Origin: a virus
Strand: one strand, 5' to 3'
IMG/VR virus record: IMGVR_UViG_3300045912_000374
Span: 1 to 25,006 of that record
Length of the DNA: 25,006 nt
Shown here: positions 12,933-20,588 of the stretch, in pieces
Layout: each line of letters begins with the position of its first letter
How positions within the stretch are numbered: position 1 is the stretch's first letter
The notes under the pieces: generated by a model
What the model was told of the DNA's origin: nothing
Database searches by the model: none
The model's input: the letters and a program-made list of their open reading frames with translations, nothing else
Made by a program: the position numbers and the translations under genes

Positions 12933-14576
12933 ATGACACAGCGCGCGAAGCCCACGCCCAGCCTGGCCCGCATCTTCGGCCATCTCCGCGCCGATTTTCG
13001 CGCCGGCAAGGACTCGCGGTTTGTGTCGCGACTGCGCGGCGTCAGCCCGGCCGGCAGCGGGGCCGACTACCACCTGCGCAGTGAATCGCAATGGCTGCAC
13101 ATGATCGAGCGGGCGCGCCACTACCAACGCGACGACCAGGTCGTGGGGCAGGGCGTGCGCCGCGTGGTGGCGAACATCGTGCAGGATGGCTTCCGACTCG
13201 ACGTGAACACGGGCGACGCTGGCATAGACGCCGACCTCAAGGCCCGCTGGGCCGACTGGTCGAGCGACGCCGACCAGTGCCATTCCGAGGGCGAGCTCAC
13301 GTTTGCCGAAATCGAGGCACTGGCGCTGTCGAGCGTGATCGTCGACGGCGACATGTTCCTGCTGCCCTTACGCGACGGCTCGCTGCAAGCGGTTGAGGCC
13401 CACCGCTGTCGGACACCTCGCAACACCCGGCAGAACGTCGTGCATGGCGTGCGCCTGGACGATCAGGCCCGCCGCACCGAGTACTGGTTCACGCGCGAAG
13501 ATCTGAGTCCGACGCAAAGCCTTAACCGCGTGGCCGACATCAAAGCCTACGCGGCCCGCGACACCGACGGCCACCGGCAGGTCCTGCACCTCTACATGCC
13601 CTACCGGTTTTCGCAGCGGCGCGGCATCACCGCGCTGGCACCCGTGTGCGACACGGTTGGCATGCACGACGATGTGCAGTTCGCGACGCTGGTGAAATCG
13701 CAAATGGCCGCGCTCATCGCGCTCTTCCATGAACGCGATGCACAGTGGAGTCCGCTCGGAAACCAGCAGAAGGGGCCGCAGACCGAAGAAACGGCCGGCG
13801 GCTTCACGCGCACGATCGAAGGCATCCAGGCCGGCCTCGAGGTCTTCGGTGATCCCGGCGAAAAGCTGCAGGGCTTTTCGCCGAACATCCCGTCACCTGA
13901 GTTTTTCTCGCACTCGATGCTGCTGCTCACGTTCATCGCCATCAACCTGGACATCCCCGTGCACGTGCTCTTGCTCGACCCGAGCCGCACGAATTTCAGC
14001 GGCTGGCGTGGGGCCATCGACCAGGCGCGGCTGCGGTTCAAGCAGATTCAGGCATGGCTCATCGCGCGCTTACACGACCCCGTCTACCGCTGGTGGCTGA
14101 GGCGTGCGATTGCAACCGATCCCGCGCTGGCCAGGGCCGCCGATCGCGACACGATCGCGATCGGCGCGCACCGCTGGAATCCACCAACATTCCCGTACAT
14201 CGAGCCGTTGACCGACGCGTCGGCCGATCTCCTGCAACAGCGCAACGGCCTCAATAGCCCGCGCAGAATTCAAGCGGCGCGCGGGCGCGACTGGGAGGAA
14301 GTCGCCGGCGAGATCATCGCCGACAACCAGCTGGCCATTGTGCGCGCGATCGAAGCGGCCGAGGAAATCAACGCCGCGCATCCCGCCGCCAGCGTGCATT
14401 GGCGCGAGCTGATTTCGCTGCCGACACCCGACGGCATTCAGATCGCGTTGCCGGCAGCCGGCGGCCGATCCCAAAACAGCGGCCGGGCGCCCGACAAACC
14501 GGCCGACGACGGCCCGCCCAACTCGCAGGCCTTCGGCGGCCGGCTGGGGTTGCGCTTGAATGGAGTGGGGCAATAA
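12933..14576 (+). CDS. Portal protein, lambda family
   Basis: The 547-residue product matches lambda-type portals. It shows HMIERARHYQRDDQVVGQGVRRVVANIVQ near 55-85, then a long mixed domain with YMPYRFSQRRGITALAPV. A core follows with FSPNIPSPEFFSHSMLL, DIPVHVLLLDPSRTNFSGWRGAIDQARLRFK, and a Pro/Gly-rich C-terminal tail. Portals form the dodecameric ring at one capsid vertex through which DNA is packaged and to which the tail attaches. The stop overlaps the ATG of the protease gene by one base (14576), so the pair is translated together. Length fits the family (500-550). Confidence 0.92.
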   Translation: MTQRAKPTPSLARIFGHLRADFRAGKDSRFVSRLRGVSPAGSGADYHLRSESQWLHMIERARHYQRDDQVVGQGVRRVVANIVQDGFRLDVNTGDAGIDADLKARWADWSSDADQCHSEGELTFAEIEALALSSVIVDGDMFLLPLRDGSLQAVEAHRCRTPRNTRQNVVHGVRLDDQARRTEYWFTREDLSPTQSLNRVADIKAYAARDTDGHRQVLHLYMPYRFSQRRGITALAPVCDTVGMHDDVQFATLVKSQMAALIALFHERDAQWSPLGNQQKGPQTEETAGGFTRTIEGIQAGLEVFGDPGEKLQGFSPNIPSPEFFSHSMLLLTFIAINLDIPVHVLLLDPSRTNFSGWRGAIDQARLRFKQIQAWLIARLHDPVYRWWLRRAIATDPALARAADRDTIAIGAHRWNPPTFPYIEPLTDASADLLQQRNGLNSPRRIQAARGRDWEEVAGEIIADNQLAIVRAIEAAEEINAAHPAASVHWRELISLPTPDGIQIALPAAGGRSQNSGRAPDKPADDGPPNSQAFGGRLGLRLNGVGQ

Positions 14577-15889
14577 TGGCAGACACCGCCCCCGCCCCCG
14601 CGCTCCAGGCCCCGCGGGCCGAACTGGTGATCAATCCCAGCGGCTGGCGCACGGCCCCCTTTGCCGATCAGTGGCTGGGCGTGTGGGCCATGCGCGAGCA
14701 GGAATTCTTGGGCCTCGCCGAAACACTCGGCCGGCTGTCGCTCTCTGTGCACCTGGCCGGCGACGCGCCGCAGGCCGCGCGGGAATCGGCGGCTGCCGGC
14801 GCGAACGACGTACCGATCCGCGACGGCGTGGCCGTCGTCGAGTTGCGCGGCCGGATGACGAAGCAGCAGGCCTCGCTCGGGAGCAGTGCCTCGACAGTGG
14901 TGGCCCGCCGGCAAATCCGGGCCGCCACCAACGATCCCGACGCGCAGGCCATCCTGATGGTGATCGATTCGCCTGGCGGAACCGTCGCCGGCACGCAAGA
15001 CCTGGCCGACGACCTGGCGGCTGCCGCGGCCAAGAAACCCGTCGTCACGTATATCGAGGACCTGGGCGCCTCGGCCGCCTACTGGGTGGCCGCGCAAGGC
15101 TCGCTGGTTCTCGCCAATGCCACGGCCATCGTGGGATCGATCGGCACGTACGGCGTCGTCCACGACCTTTCGGCGCAAGCCGCGCGCGAGGGCGTCAAAG
15201 TGCACGTCGTCCGCGCGGGCGCCATGAAAGGCGCCGGCACACCCGGGACTGAAATCACCGGCGACCAGCTCGCCGACTTCCAGCGCGAGATCAACGCGCT
15301 GAACGAGATGTTTCTGCGCGGCGTGGCCGGCGGCCGGCGGCTGGCCATCGAGCGCGTGCGCGAATTGGCGGACGGCCGCGTGTGGATCGGCGATCAGGCC
15401 CAGGCCCTGGGCCTGATCGACGGCGTCGCCACGTATGACCGCGCCTTGGCCACGGCCAGGGCGCTAGCCCAACAGAAAGGATCGAAGAAGATGCCCGCCC
15501 CCGCCGCCACGTACCAGGAAATCGTGGCCGCTTGTTCCGGCGCCACGCCTGAATTTATCTGCGAGCAGCTCAAGGCGGGCGCCTCGATCGAGCAATCGAT
15601 CAAGGATTGGATGGCCCACCAGCAGCTCGCCCTCGAAATTGCCCGCAAAGAACTGGCCGCCGCCCAACCGAAGCCCGCCACGGGCGCGAAACCCGCCGGC
15701 GTCGATCCGCTGGCTATGCGTCCGTCAAGCACGCCGGCTGCCGGCGACGGTGCGGCCCGCGAACAGTTCATGGCGCACGTCGAGCGCCTCGTCGCTGCCG
15801 GCGTCGCGCGGATGCGCGCCGTCTCGATGGTCGCCGCGCAGCACCCCGACCTCCACCAGGCCTTCCTGGCCGAAGCCAACGCCAAGTAG
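14576..15889 (+). CDS. S49 capsid maturation protease fused to scaffold
   Basis: The 437-residue product has an S49 (SppA/ClpP-like) peptidase domain at ~75-290. It shows VIDSPGGTVAGTQDLADDL, then LGASAAYWVA with Ser166 as likely nucleophile, GSIGTYGVVHD, and AGAMKGAGTPG with Lys218 as likely general base. The last ~130 residues are a helical, Ala/Lys/Glu-rich scaffold-like domain. This is the layout of the lambda C protein, whose C-terminal part is also made separately as scaffold Nu3. The start overlaps the portal stop (TAATG). The enzyme would cleave capsid precursors and remove scaffold during head assembly. Confidence 0.92.
   Translation: MADTAPAPALQAPRAELVINPSGWRTAPFADQWLGVWAMREQEFLGLAETLGRLSLSVHLAGDAPQAARESAAAGANDVPIRDGVAVVELRGRMTKQQASLGSSASTVVARRQIRAATNDPDAQAILMVIDSPGGTVAGTQDLADDLAAAAAKKPVVTYIEDLGASAAYWVAAQGSLVLANATAIVGSIGTYGVVHDLSAQAAREGVKVHVVRAGAMKGAGTPGTEITGDQLADFQREINALNEMFLRGVAGGRRLAIERVRELADGRVWIGDQAQALGLIDGVATYDRALATARALAQQKGSKKMPAPAATYQEIVAACSGATPEFICEQLKAGASIEQSIKDWMAHQQLALEIARKELAAAQPKPATGAKPAGVDPLAMRPSSTPAAGDGAAREQFMAHVERLVAAGVARMRAVSMVAAQHPDLHQAFLAEANAK
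15491..15889 (+). CDS. Nested scaffold protein (Nu3-like), internal start
   Basis: An in-frame ATG at 15491 (Met306 of the protease fusion) is preceded by AAAGGA about 9 nt upstream, a ribosome site that has no reason to exist inside a gene unless it is used. It would yield a 132-residue protein consisting only of the helical scaffold part: MPAPAATYQEIVAACS through to EANAK. Lambda makes Nu3 scaffold from gene C in the same way. Internal initiation would give more scaffold than protease, as head assembly needs. Confidence 0.65.
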   Translation: MPAPAATYQEIVAACSGATPEFICEQLKAGASIEQSIKDWMAHQQLALEIARKELAAAQPKPATGAKPAGVDPLAMRPSSTPAAGDGAAREQFMAHVERLVAAGVARMRAVSMVAAQHPDLHQAFLAEANAK

Positions 15890-15934
15890 CGCGCGGCAGC
15901 CCGCCGCCTCGTCCGTCGTAACAGCCCGCCACAG

Positions 15935-15950
15935 GCCCGCCGCGGCGGGC
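15935..15950. terminator. Perfect 16-bp GC palindrome
   Basis: GCCCGCCGCGGCGGGC is a complete palindrome located 46 nt after the protease/scaffold stop and 28 nt before the cement gene. Without a T run it is more likely a pause, an RNA-processing or mRNA-stability element than a full terminator, since the capsid genes that follow must be highly expressed. Confidence 0.4.
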
Positions 15951-15957
15951 TCGCCTC

Positions 15958-15980
15958 AAGCCTCAATCGGAGCCCCCATG
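15958..15980 (+). promoter_or_regulatory. Shared translation-initiation box, copy 1
   Basis: The 23 bases ending in the cement gene's ATG are identical to those ending in the major capsid gene's ATG (16698-16720). They contain CGGAG 6 nt before the ATG. Identical leaders would give matched translation of the two most abundant capsid proteins. Confidence 0.75.
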
Positions 15981-16667
15981 AGTCAATATGTTGAAACCGC
16001 CCTGCGGGCCTTCACGGCCGGCGCGGCGATCGCCAAGTACCTGCGCGTCAAGCTCTCCTCCGGCAAGCTGGCAGTGGCAGGCGCGACCGATGTCGGTCTG
16101 GGCACGCTCGAAGACGCCTCGTTCGCCGACGGCGACGTGCGGGCCGTCCGCCTGCGCAGCGCGCAGGGCACCGTCAAAATGGTCGCGGCCGGCGCCATCT
16201 CGGCCGGCGCCGACGTGTGGGCCGCGGCCTCGGGCAAGGTCAACGACGTCGGCGGCGCGGTCTACGAGGGCGTGGCCCTCGACGCGGCCGCCGCCGACGG
16301 CGACGTGATCGAGGTGCTGCGCGTCCCCGAGCCAGGCGGCGCGATCACGCACCATACGGCCAGCGTCACGCTGACCCGGGCACAGCGAAATAGCGTCCAC
16401 ACCAATCTCGGCGCCAGCGCAGCGGTGACGCTGACACTACCGCAGGACGCCATCGCCGGCGACCGGTTCTTCTTCAACGCCATGACCGCGCAGGAGCTGC
16501 GCGTCGATCCCGGCGCGGCGGGCGCGGTGTATATCAACGGCGCCAAGCAGGCCGACGACAAATACGTCTCGTTCGACGACGAGGGTGAGCACGTCACGCT
16601 CACCGCCGACGGCAACGGCGACTGGATCGCCGGCCCCAGCAACGGCACGTTCACCGTCGAGGCGTAA
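15978..16667 (+). CDS. Capsid cement/decoration protein (DUF2190-like) with extra domain
   Basis: The 229-residue product has an N-terminal ~110-residue domain typical of DUF2190 capsid cement proteins: ALRAFTAGAAIAKYLRVKLSSGKL, ADVGLGTLEDA-like turns, GTVKMVAAGAISAGADVWAA, and GKVNDVGG. These proteins trimerise on the capsid surface and stabilise it. The second half (SVTLTRAQRNSVHTNLGASAAVTLTL ... GNGDWIAGPSNGTFTVEA) is an added beta domain of the sort found on virion surfaces, roughly doubling the usual ~110-residue length. It lies directly before the major capsid gene and shares its translation leader. Confidence 0.82.
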   Translation: MSQYVETALRAFTAGAAIAKYLRVKLSSGKLAVAGATDVGLGTLEDASFADGDVRAVRLRSAQGTVKMVAAGAISAGADVWAAASGKVNDVGGAVYEGVALDAAAADGDVIEVLRVPEPGGAITHHTASVTLTRAQRNSVHTNLGASAAVTLTLPQDAIAGDRFFFNAMTAQELRVDPGAAGAVYINGAKQADDKYVSFDDEGEHVTLTADGNGDWIAGPSNGTFTVEA

Positions 16668-16697
16668 GCCCCGCCACCGCACAAACAGCCTCACCTG

Positions 16698-16720
16698 AAG
16701 CCTCAATCGGAGCCCCCATG
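16698..16720 (+). promoter_or_regulatory. Shared translation-initiation box, copy 2
   Basis: Exact 23-base copy of 15958-15980, ending in the major capsid protein ATG. The bases just upstream are also similar (CCTCA ... AAG), so the duplicated block may be slightly larger and diverged. Confidence 0.75.
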
Positions 16721-17698
16721 CCCTCCCCGTCAACCAGTCTCGCCACGCTGCGACCCGATCTGGCCGCCAGCTTCCAACAGTTCGACATCGAGGCCAACCT
16801 GCGCGGCATGATCGCCGGCCAGGCGCTGCCGGTGATCGAGGTCATGGTGGCCTCCGGGAAGTTTGGCAAAATCCCGATTTCGCAGCTCCTGCAAAATCGG
16901 GAAACGTCCCGCGCGCCGGGCGCCGGCTACAGCCGCGGCAAGTTCACGTTCACCGACGACTCGTTCAGCTGCGACGAGCACGGCGCAGAAGAGCCCGTCG
17001 ACGATCGCGAAGCCAAGCTCTACGCCAATTACTTCGACGCCGAGCTGGTGGCCGCCCAGCGGGCGCTGTCGGCGGTGCTGGTGAACATGGAGAAGCGGGT
17101 CGCTGACCTGCTCTTCAACGCGACCACCTGGACGGGTGCGGCGCTCACTACGGCCATCGTCAATGAGTGGGACGATTTCACGAATGCCACGCCGATCGAC
17201 GATGTTGAGGCGGCCGTGAAAAAGGTGTACGACGGCTCCGGCCTGTGGCCGAATGCGCTGATCATCAACCGCAAGGTCTTCCGCAACCTGCGGCAGTGCA
17301 CGCAGGTCATCAACCGCATCGCCTCGAGCGGTGCCGGCTCCGCTACGAAAGCCGCCGACATCACGCCCGCGCTCCTGGCGCAGGTCTTCGATTTGCCCAA
17401 GATCCTGGTGGCCGGCGGCTCGCGCAATAGCGCCAGCGAAGGCGCGGCCGCCACGCCCGCCCAAATCTGGAGCGGTGAATATGCCATGGTGGCCCGTGTC
17501 GCCGAGACCAACGACATCCGTGAGCCGTGCGTCGGCCGGATTTTCCACTGGGGTGAGGACGGCTCCTCGATCGGCGGCACGGTCGAAACCTACCGCTGCG
17601 AGGAAATCCGCTCCGACGTCGTGCGCTGCCGCAACGATGTCGACGAGAAGGTGATGTTCGTCGAAGCCGCGCACCTATTGAGCAACGTCACCACGTAA
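16718..17698 (+). CDS. Major capsid protein
   Basis: The 326-residue product matches major capsid proteins of the HK97 fold. It has an early stretch (FDIEANLRGMIAGQALPVIEV), a flexible E-loop-like region (FTFTDDSFSCDEHGAEEPVDDREA), a long spine helix (FDAELVAAQRALSAVLVNMEKRVADLLF), and a P-domain with TPIDDVEAAVKKVYDGSGLWPNALIINRKVFRNL. The terminal region has WHWGEDG-like and CRNDVDEKVMFVEAAHLL sequences. It assembles the icosahedral shell after scaffold removal. Position after terminase, portal, protease and cement genes is canonical. It has CGGAG 6 nt upstream. Confidence 0.92.
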   Translation: MPSPSTSLATLRPDLAASFQQFDIEANLRGMIAGQALPVIEVMVASGKFGKIPISQLLQNRETSRAPGAGYSRGKFTFTDDSFSCDEHGAEEPVDDREAKLYANYFDAELVAAQRALSAVLVNMEKRVADLLFNATTWTGAALTTAIVNEWDDFTNATPIDDVEAAVKKVYDGSGLWPNALIINRKVFRNLRQCTQVINRIASSGAGSATKAADITPALLAQVFDLPKILVAGGSRNSASEGAAATPAQIWSGEYAMVARVAETNDIREPCVGRIFHWGEDGSSIGGTVETYRCEEIRSDVVRCRNDVDEKVMFVEAAHLLSNVTT

Positions 17699-17704
17699 TC
17701 CGTT

Positions 17705-17725
17705 GAGCGGCCGGCGTCAGCCGGC
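17705..17725. repeat. GCCGGC stem-loop repeat, copy 1
   Basis: A 21-base unit containing GCCGGC-gtca-GCCGGC follows the major capsid stop by 6 nt. It is identical, in inverted orientation, to 21878-21898 and differs by one base from 21339-21359. All three follow stop codons, so they may act as transcript-end or stability hairpins. Confidence 0.7.
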
Positions 17726-17752
17726 GGTTTGCGGCCCGAGGCCTAAATCTGT

Positions 17753-17757
17753 GGAGG
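17753..17757 (+). promoter_or_regulatory. Ribosome site that defines the ATC start
   Basis: GGAGG at 17753-17757 is a full consensus ribosome-binding site. The codon placed 7 bases after it is ATC at 17765-17767. No ATG, GTG or TTG lies in the correct frame between the upstream stop (17744-17746) and base 17879. Confidence 0.7.
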
Positions 17758-17764
17758 TACGCCC

Positions 17765-18133
17765 ATCGCCAACATCTTTGAAGCGGCCGCCGGCTGGCAC
17801 AATGCGGCGCTGGCCGGCAACGCGGGGGTCTCGATCACGTACCGCCGCGGCAGCCAGTCGGCGGCGCTCACGGCATGCGTGGGGAGGACCGAGCTTTTGC
17901 GCCAGGCGGGCGACGGCGTGATCACCCACGCACAGGAGCGCGACTACTTGATTGCGGCCGACGACCTGGTGCTGGGCGGCGCGGCCACGCTGCCCGAACG
18001 CGGGGACCAGATCGACGAAACGATAGACGGCGCCACGGTCACGTTTGAAGTGTTGCCGCTGGCCGGCGAAGCCCACTGGCGCTACAGCGACCCGTTCCGC
18101 ACGCTCTTGCGAGTCCACACACGACAGAACTAA
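17765..18133 (+). CDS. Head-completion/connector protein with apparent ATC start
   Basis: The 122-residue product reads ANIFEAAAGWHNAALAGNAG, then VSITYRRGSQSAALTACVGRTE, DYLIAADDLVL, LPERGDQIDE and ends HWRYSDPFRTLLRVHT. The pattern resembles phage head-tail joining proteins such as lambda gpFII. The first standard start in frame (GTG at 17879) would delete 38 residues of clearly coding sequence. GGAGG is perfectly spaced for ATC at 17765. Initiation at ATC is known but rare (infC and pcnB use ATT). A single base change or sequencing error from ATG is the simple alternative. Confidence 0.8.
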   Translation: MANIFEAAAGWHNAALAGNAGVSITYRRGSQSAALTACVGRTELLRQAGDGVITHAQERDYLIAADDLVLGGAATLPERGDQIDETIDGATVTFEVLPLAGEAHWRYSDPFRTLLRVHTRQN

Positions 18134-18149
18134 CAGCTCGCCGACCACC

Positions 18150-18593
18150 GTGCCCTCCAACGCCCACCTGCTGCGAGTCGCCGACGCCGTCGTGGACGCG
18201 CTCAACCGTGCCACGCTCTCGCGGCCGCACGTGGCGGAGCGCGTCTACCTGCCGGTCTTGAAGCGCGACGACCTCGACGCCTTGCGGCTCCAGGTCATCC
18301 CCGTGTCCTGGGACACCAAGCTCCTCACGCGCAACCACGTCGAACGCACGGCCACGATCCACGTGGGAATCGTGGAGCGGCTCACGGCCGAGACCAACGC
18401 GGCCATTGATCCGCTGGTCGCGTTCCTGGCCGAGATTGAAGAGTACTTTGAAACGCACCGCCGCCCCGATGACAACCTGAACGCGGTGTACATCGAAAGC
18501 GAAACGCTGGCCGCGCCGCTGGATTTCACGGAGCTCGAAAACAACCGACTCTTCCAGGGTGTCCTGGCGCTCAAGTTCCGGATGTTGCCATGA
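18150..18593 (+). CDS. Head-tail or tail-completion protein, GTG start
   Basis: From a GTG at 18150 the product is 147 residues, helical first (LLRVADAVVDALNRATL) and then mixed: DDLDALRLQVIPVSWDT, ATIHVGIVERLT, DPLVAFLAEIEEYFETHRR, ending FQGVLALKFRMLP. Its size and position between the connector and gp10-like genes fit a tail-terminator or neck protein. I cannot name the family from sequence alone. The ribosome site is weak and the stop overlaps the next start as ATGA, so it is part of a coupled block. Confidence 0.72.
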   Translation: MPSNAHLLRVADAVVDALNRATLSRPHVAERVYLPVLKRDDLDALRLQVIPVSWDTKLLTRNHVERTATIHVGIVERLTAETNAAIDPLVAFLAEIEEYFETHRRPDDNLNAVYIESETLAAPLDFTELENNRLFQGVLALKFRMLP

Positions 18594-19141
18594 TCGGATT
18601 CTCTGTCAATTCCGCCCGCGGCCTCTTCTTCGATCGGCCCGCCGTCATGGCGGCCGTCAGCGCCGCGCGCCTGCGCGTGCTCAGACACGCCGGCGGCCTC
18701 CTGCGGAAGCTCGCCCGCAATAGCATCCGCAAACGCAAGAAGGCCAGCGCGCCCGGATCGCCGCCCTCCAGCCACTCCGGCATCCTCAAGCGCTTCATCT
18801 ATTTCGCCTGGGACTCGTCGAGCCGCAGCCTGATCGTGGGCCCCGCCCGCACCAACCAGGTCTTTTTCGACGGCGACGGCCGGCCCGTCACGGGCACCGT
18901 CCCGGAGGTCCTGGAATTCGGCGGCCAGATCGGCGTCCTCGAAGCCCGCAATCCCTTCAGCGGGAAATGGGGCCGCGCCGACCTGCGCTACCGCCGCACG
19001 AACAACGGCGGCCAGGCCACCTGGGAGCGCCGGCGCCGCACGATCACGATTCCCGCCCGGCCCTACATGGGTCCCGCGCTCTTGAAGGTGACTCCCCAGT
19101 TTCCGGCGCTGTGGCAGAACGCCGTGCGGAGGGCCGCATGA
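18590..19141 (+). CDS. HK97 gp10-like tail/neck protein
   Basis: The 183-residue product opens with FSVNSARGLFFDRPAVMAAV and contains helices rich in Arg/Lys (AGGLLRKLARNSIRKRKK). It ends VPEVLEFGGQIG ... RPYMGPALLKVTPQFPALW. That final pattern (an [EF]FGG segment, then a PYMGPAL segment) is characteristic of HK97 gp10-like or lambda gpZ-like head-tail and tail-completion proteins. It overlaps both neighbours by ATGA. The role would be to stabilise the head-tail junction. Confidence 0.75.
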   Translation: MIGFSVNSARGLFFDRPAVMAAVSAARLRVLRHAGGLLRKLARNSIRKRKKASAPGSPPSSHSGILKRFIYFAWDSSSRSLIVGPARTNQVFFDGDGRPVTGTVPEVLEFGGQIGVLEARNPFSGKWGRADLRYRRTNNGGQATWERRRRTITIPARPYMGPALLKVTPQFPALWQNAVRRAA

Positions 19142-19845
19142 GTTGCCCTGATGGATTCCCGCGCATCTACTTGGCGCCGCCACGCGAGCCCGACCCGGAG
19201 GGGCAGGACTCGTGGCGCTCGGCACCCAAACCGCGATACGACTGGCGCGCCGGCGACGTCCTGCTGTTCTGGGGCCGGTCTTGGAAAAGCCGAATCATCG
19301 AGCTGGTGACCTGTGGCCCGTCGCACGTCGGCCTCATCGCCGACGCGCCTGACGGCAGCCGGCTCCTGCTGTGGGAGTCAACCACCCTGTGTGACCTGCC
19401 TGACTGCATTGACCGGCAGCACCGCCAGGGCGTCCAGGCGCAGGACCCCGACCAGCGCGTCGCGACCTATGACGGCCGCGTGGCCAGAATGCGGCTCGCG
19501 CCGTTGTGGCACCTCGACTCACTCGAGCGCGACCTGCTGCGGCGCATGACGGGCCACCTGCATGGCGAAGACTATGACCTGGCCGGCGCCTTATTGGCCG
19601 GCACGCGCGTCTTCAAGTGGACGCGCTGCATGCCCTATCCCGACTTAGGGTCGCTCTTCTGCTCGGAAATGGTGGCCGCGCTGCTGATGCGCTTGGGCCG
19701 GCTGCCGCTCGGCCACCCCGGCCGCTACAGCCCCGCGTCGCTCGCGCGGCACCTGCGCACCTGCGGCACCTACGAGGCCCTGACGCCGATCGCCCCCGCC
19801 GCCGCCCGCGCCCCAGCCCCAGCCGCCCACGGGAGGCCCGCATGA
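19138..19845 (+). CDS. Permuted NlpC/P60 (YiiX-like) cysteine peptidase
   Basis: The 235-residue product has GDVLLFWGRSWKSRIIELVT, then GPSHVGLIAD with His63, LLLWEST with Glu80, and LFCSEMVAALLMRLG with Cys175. This His-first, Cys-last order is the circularly permuted NlpC/P60 (YaeF/YiiX-like) papain fold, whose members act on peptidoglycan or lipid-linked amides. There is no signal peptide. It lies right after the neck genes, where a tail-tip murein hydrolase or a lysis enzyme is possible. It overlaps both neighbours by ATGA. The C-terminus is an Ala/Pro tail. Confidence 0.8.
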   Translation: MSCPDGFPRIYLAPPREPDPEGQDSWRSAPKPRYDWRAGDVLLFWGRSWKSRIIELVTCGPSHVGLIADAPDGSRLLLWESTTLCDLPDCIDRQHRQGVQAQDPDQRVATYDGRVARMRLAPLWHLDSLERDLLRRMTGHLHGEDYDLAGALLAGTRVFKWTRCMPYPDLGSLFCSEMVAALLMRLGRLPLGHPGRYSPASLARHLRTCGTYEALTPIAPAAARAPAPAAHGRPA

Positions 19846-20588
19846 TTGCCCGCCTGTGCCTGATGCTCGCACTCTCCGGCGGCTTGGCGTCGCTGCCCAG
19901 CCTGGCCGACATAGCCAGCGTGACCGACCACGGCCGCCACGCCCGCGCGCCGCGCAAGACGCCGTTCGTCGCGCCCCACGCCCAGCCGCAACCGCCGCCG
20001 CGCCGATCGGCGGCTGGCGAACCACAGGTCGATATCCCGCACGGCTGGCGGCGCCGCAACTGGGCCCCCTACGGCGAAGGCTCTTGCGTGCATGCCAGCC
20101 TGGTGATGCTGCTCCACTGGCAGGGCCAGCACGACATGGCCGACTGGTGGCAGGATAACCACCACTCGGGGCAGAACGCCGAGGGCCTGGCCCGCCAGAT
20201 GGAAGGCGCCGGGATCAGGTTCGCTGAAACCCGCTCAGGCGACGTGGCGTTCCTCGAGTGGGCCCTGCGCACCCGCCGCGGCGCGGCCGTCTCGATCAGC
20301 CCCGGCCACATGCTGCTGGTGGTCCACCTCGACGACCAGCGCGCCGGCCTGCTCGACAACAACGACCCCACGCACATCCGCTGGATCAGCCGCGCGGAAT
20401 TTCTCATGCGCTGGCAGATCAGCCTCCATCGCTGGGCCGTCACGCCCGTCTACGTCCCGCCGCCGCCGCCGCCATGGCGCCGCGCCGCAGCGGCGCGAAG
20501 CGTCACGCGTCCGTCCGTCTCTCTGTGCCTCTGTGCCTCTGTGTTTCAAACCGTCCCGCCTCGCGCCCCCGCCCCGAGCGTCACATGA
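19842..20588 (+). CDS. Exported papain-like (C39-type) cysteine peptidase
   Basis: The 248-residue product starts with a likely signal peptide (ARLCLMLALSGGLASLPSLA). A Pro-rich linker follows, then a papain-like domain: WAPYGEGSCVHASLVMLLHW with Cys82, PGHMLLVVHLDD with His156, and GLLDNNDP with Asn174. This gives a plausible Cys-His-Asn triad of the C39-like group. A second peptidase of different fold order lies just upstream. GGGAGG is 5 nt before the ATG. The last ~40 residues (PPPPPPWRR ... SLCLCASVF) are encoded partly by a dispersed repeat, so the true domain ends near residue 205. Confidence 0.8.
   Translation: MIARLCLMLALSGGLASLPSLADIASVTDHGRHARAPRKTPFVAPHAQPQPPPRRSAAGEPQVDIPHGWRRRNWAPYGEGSCVHASLVMLLHWQGQHDMADWWQDNHHSGQNAEGLARQMEGAGIRFAETRSGDVAFLEWALRTRRGAAVSISPGHMLLVVHLDDQRAGLLDNNDPTHIRWISRAEFLMRWQISLHRWAVTPVYVPPPPPPWRRAAAARSVTRPSVSLCLCASVFQTVPPRAPAPSVT
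20536..20556. repeat. 21-bp inverted repeat, left copy
   Basis: Exact reverse complement of 21389-21409. It overlaps the 3' end of the C39-like peptidase gene and is preceded by a CTCTGTGC tandem (20521-20540). Repeats with this CACAGAG theme are scattered in intergenic DNA of many bacteria, including planctomycetes. Confidence 0.85.

Noticed and set aside
9778-19141. Gene transfer agent rather than phage
   Set aside because: Presence of integrase, att core, early replication-type genes and Gam fits a temperate phage; nothing in the window specifically points to a gene transfer agent.
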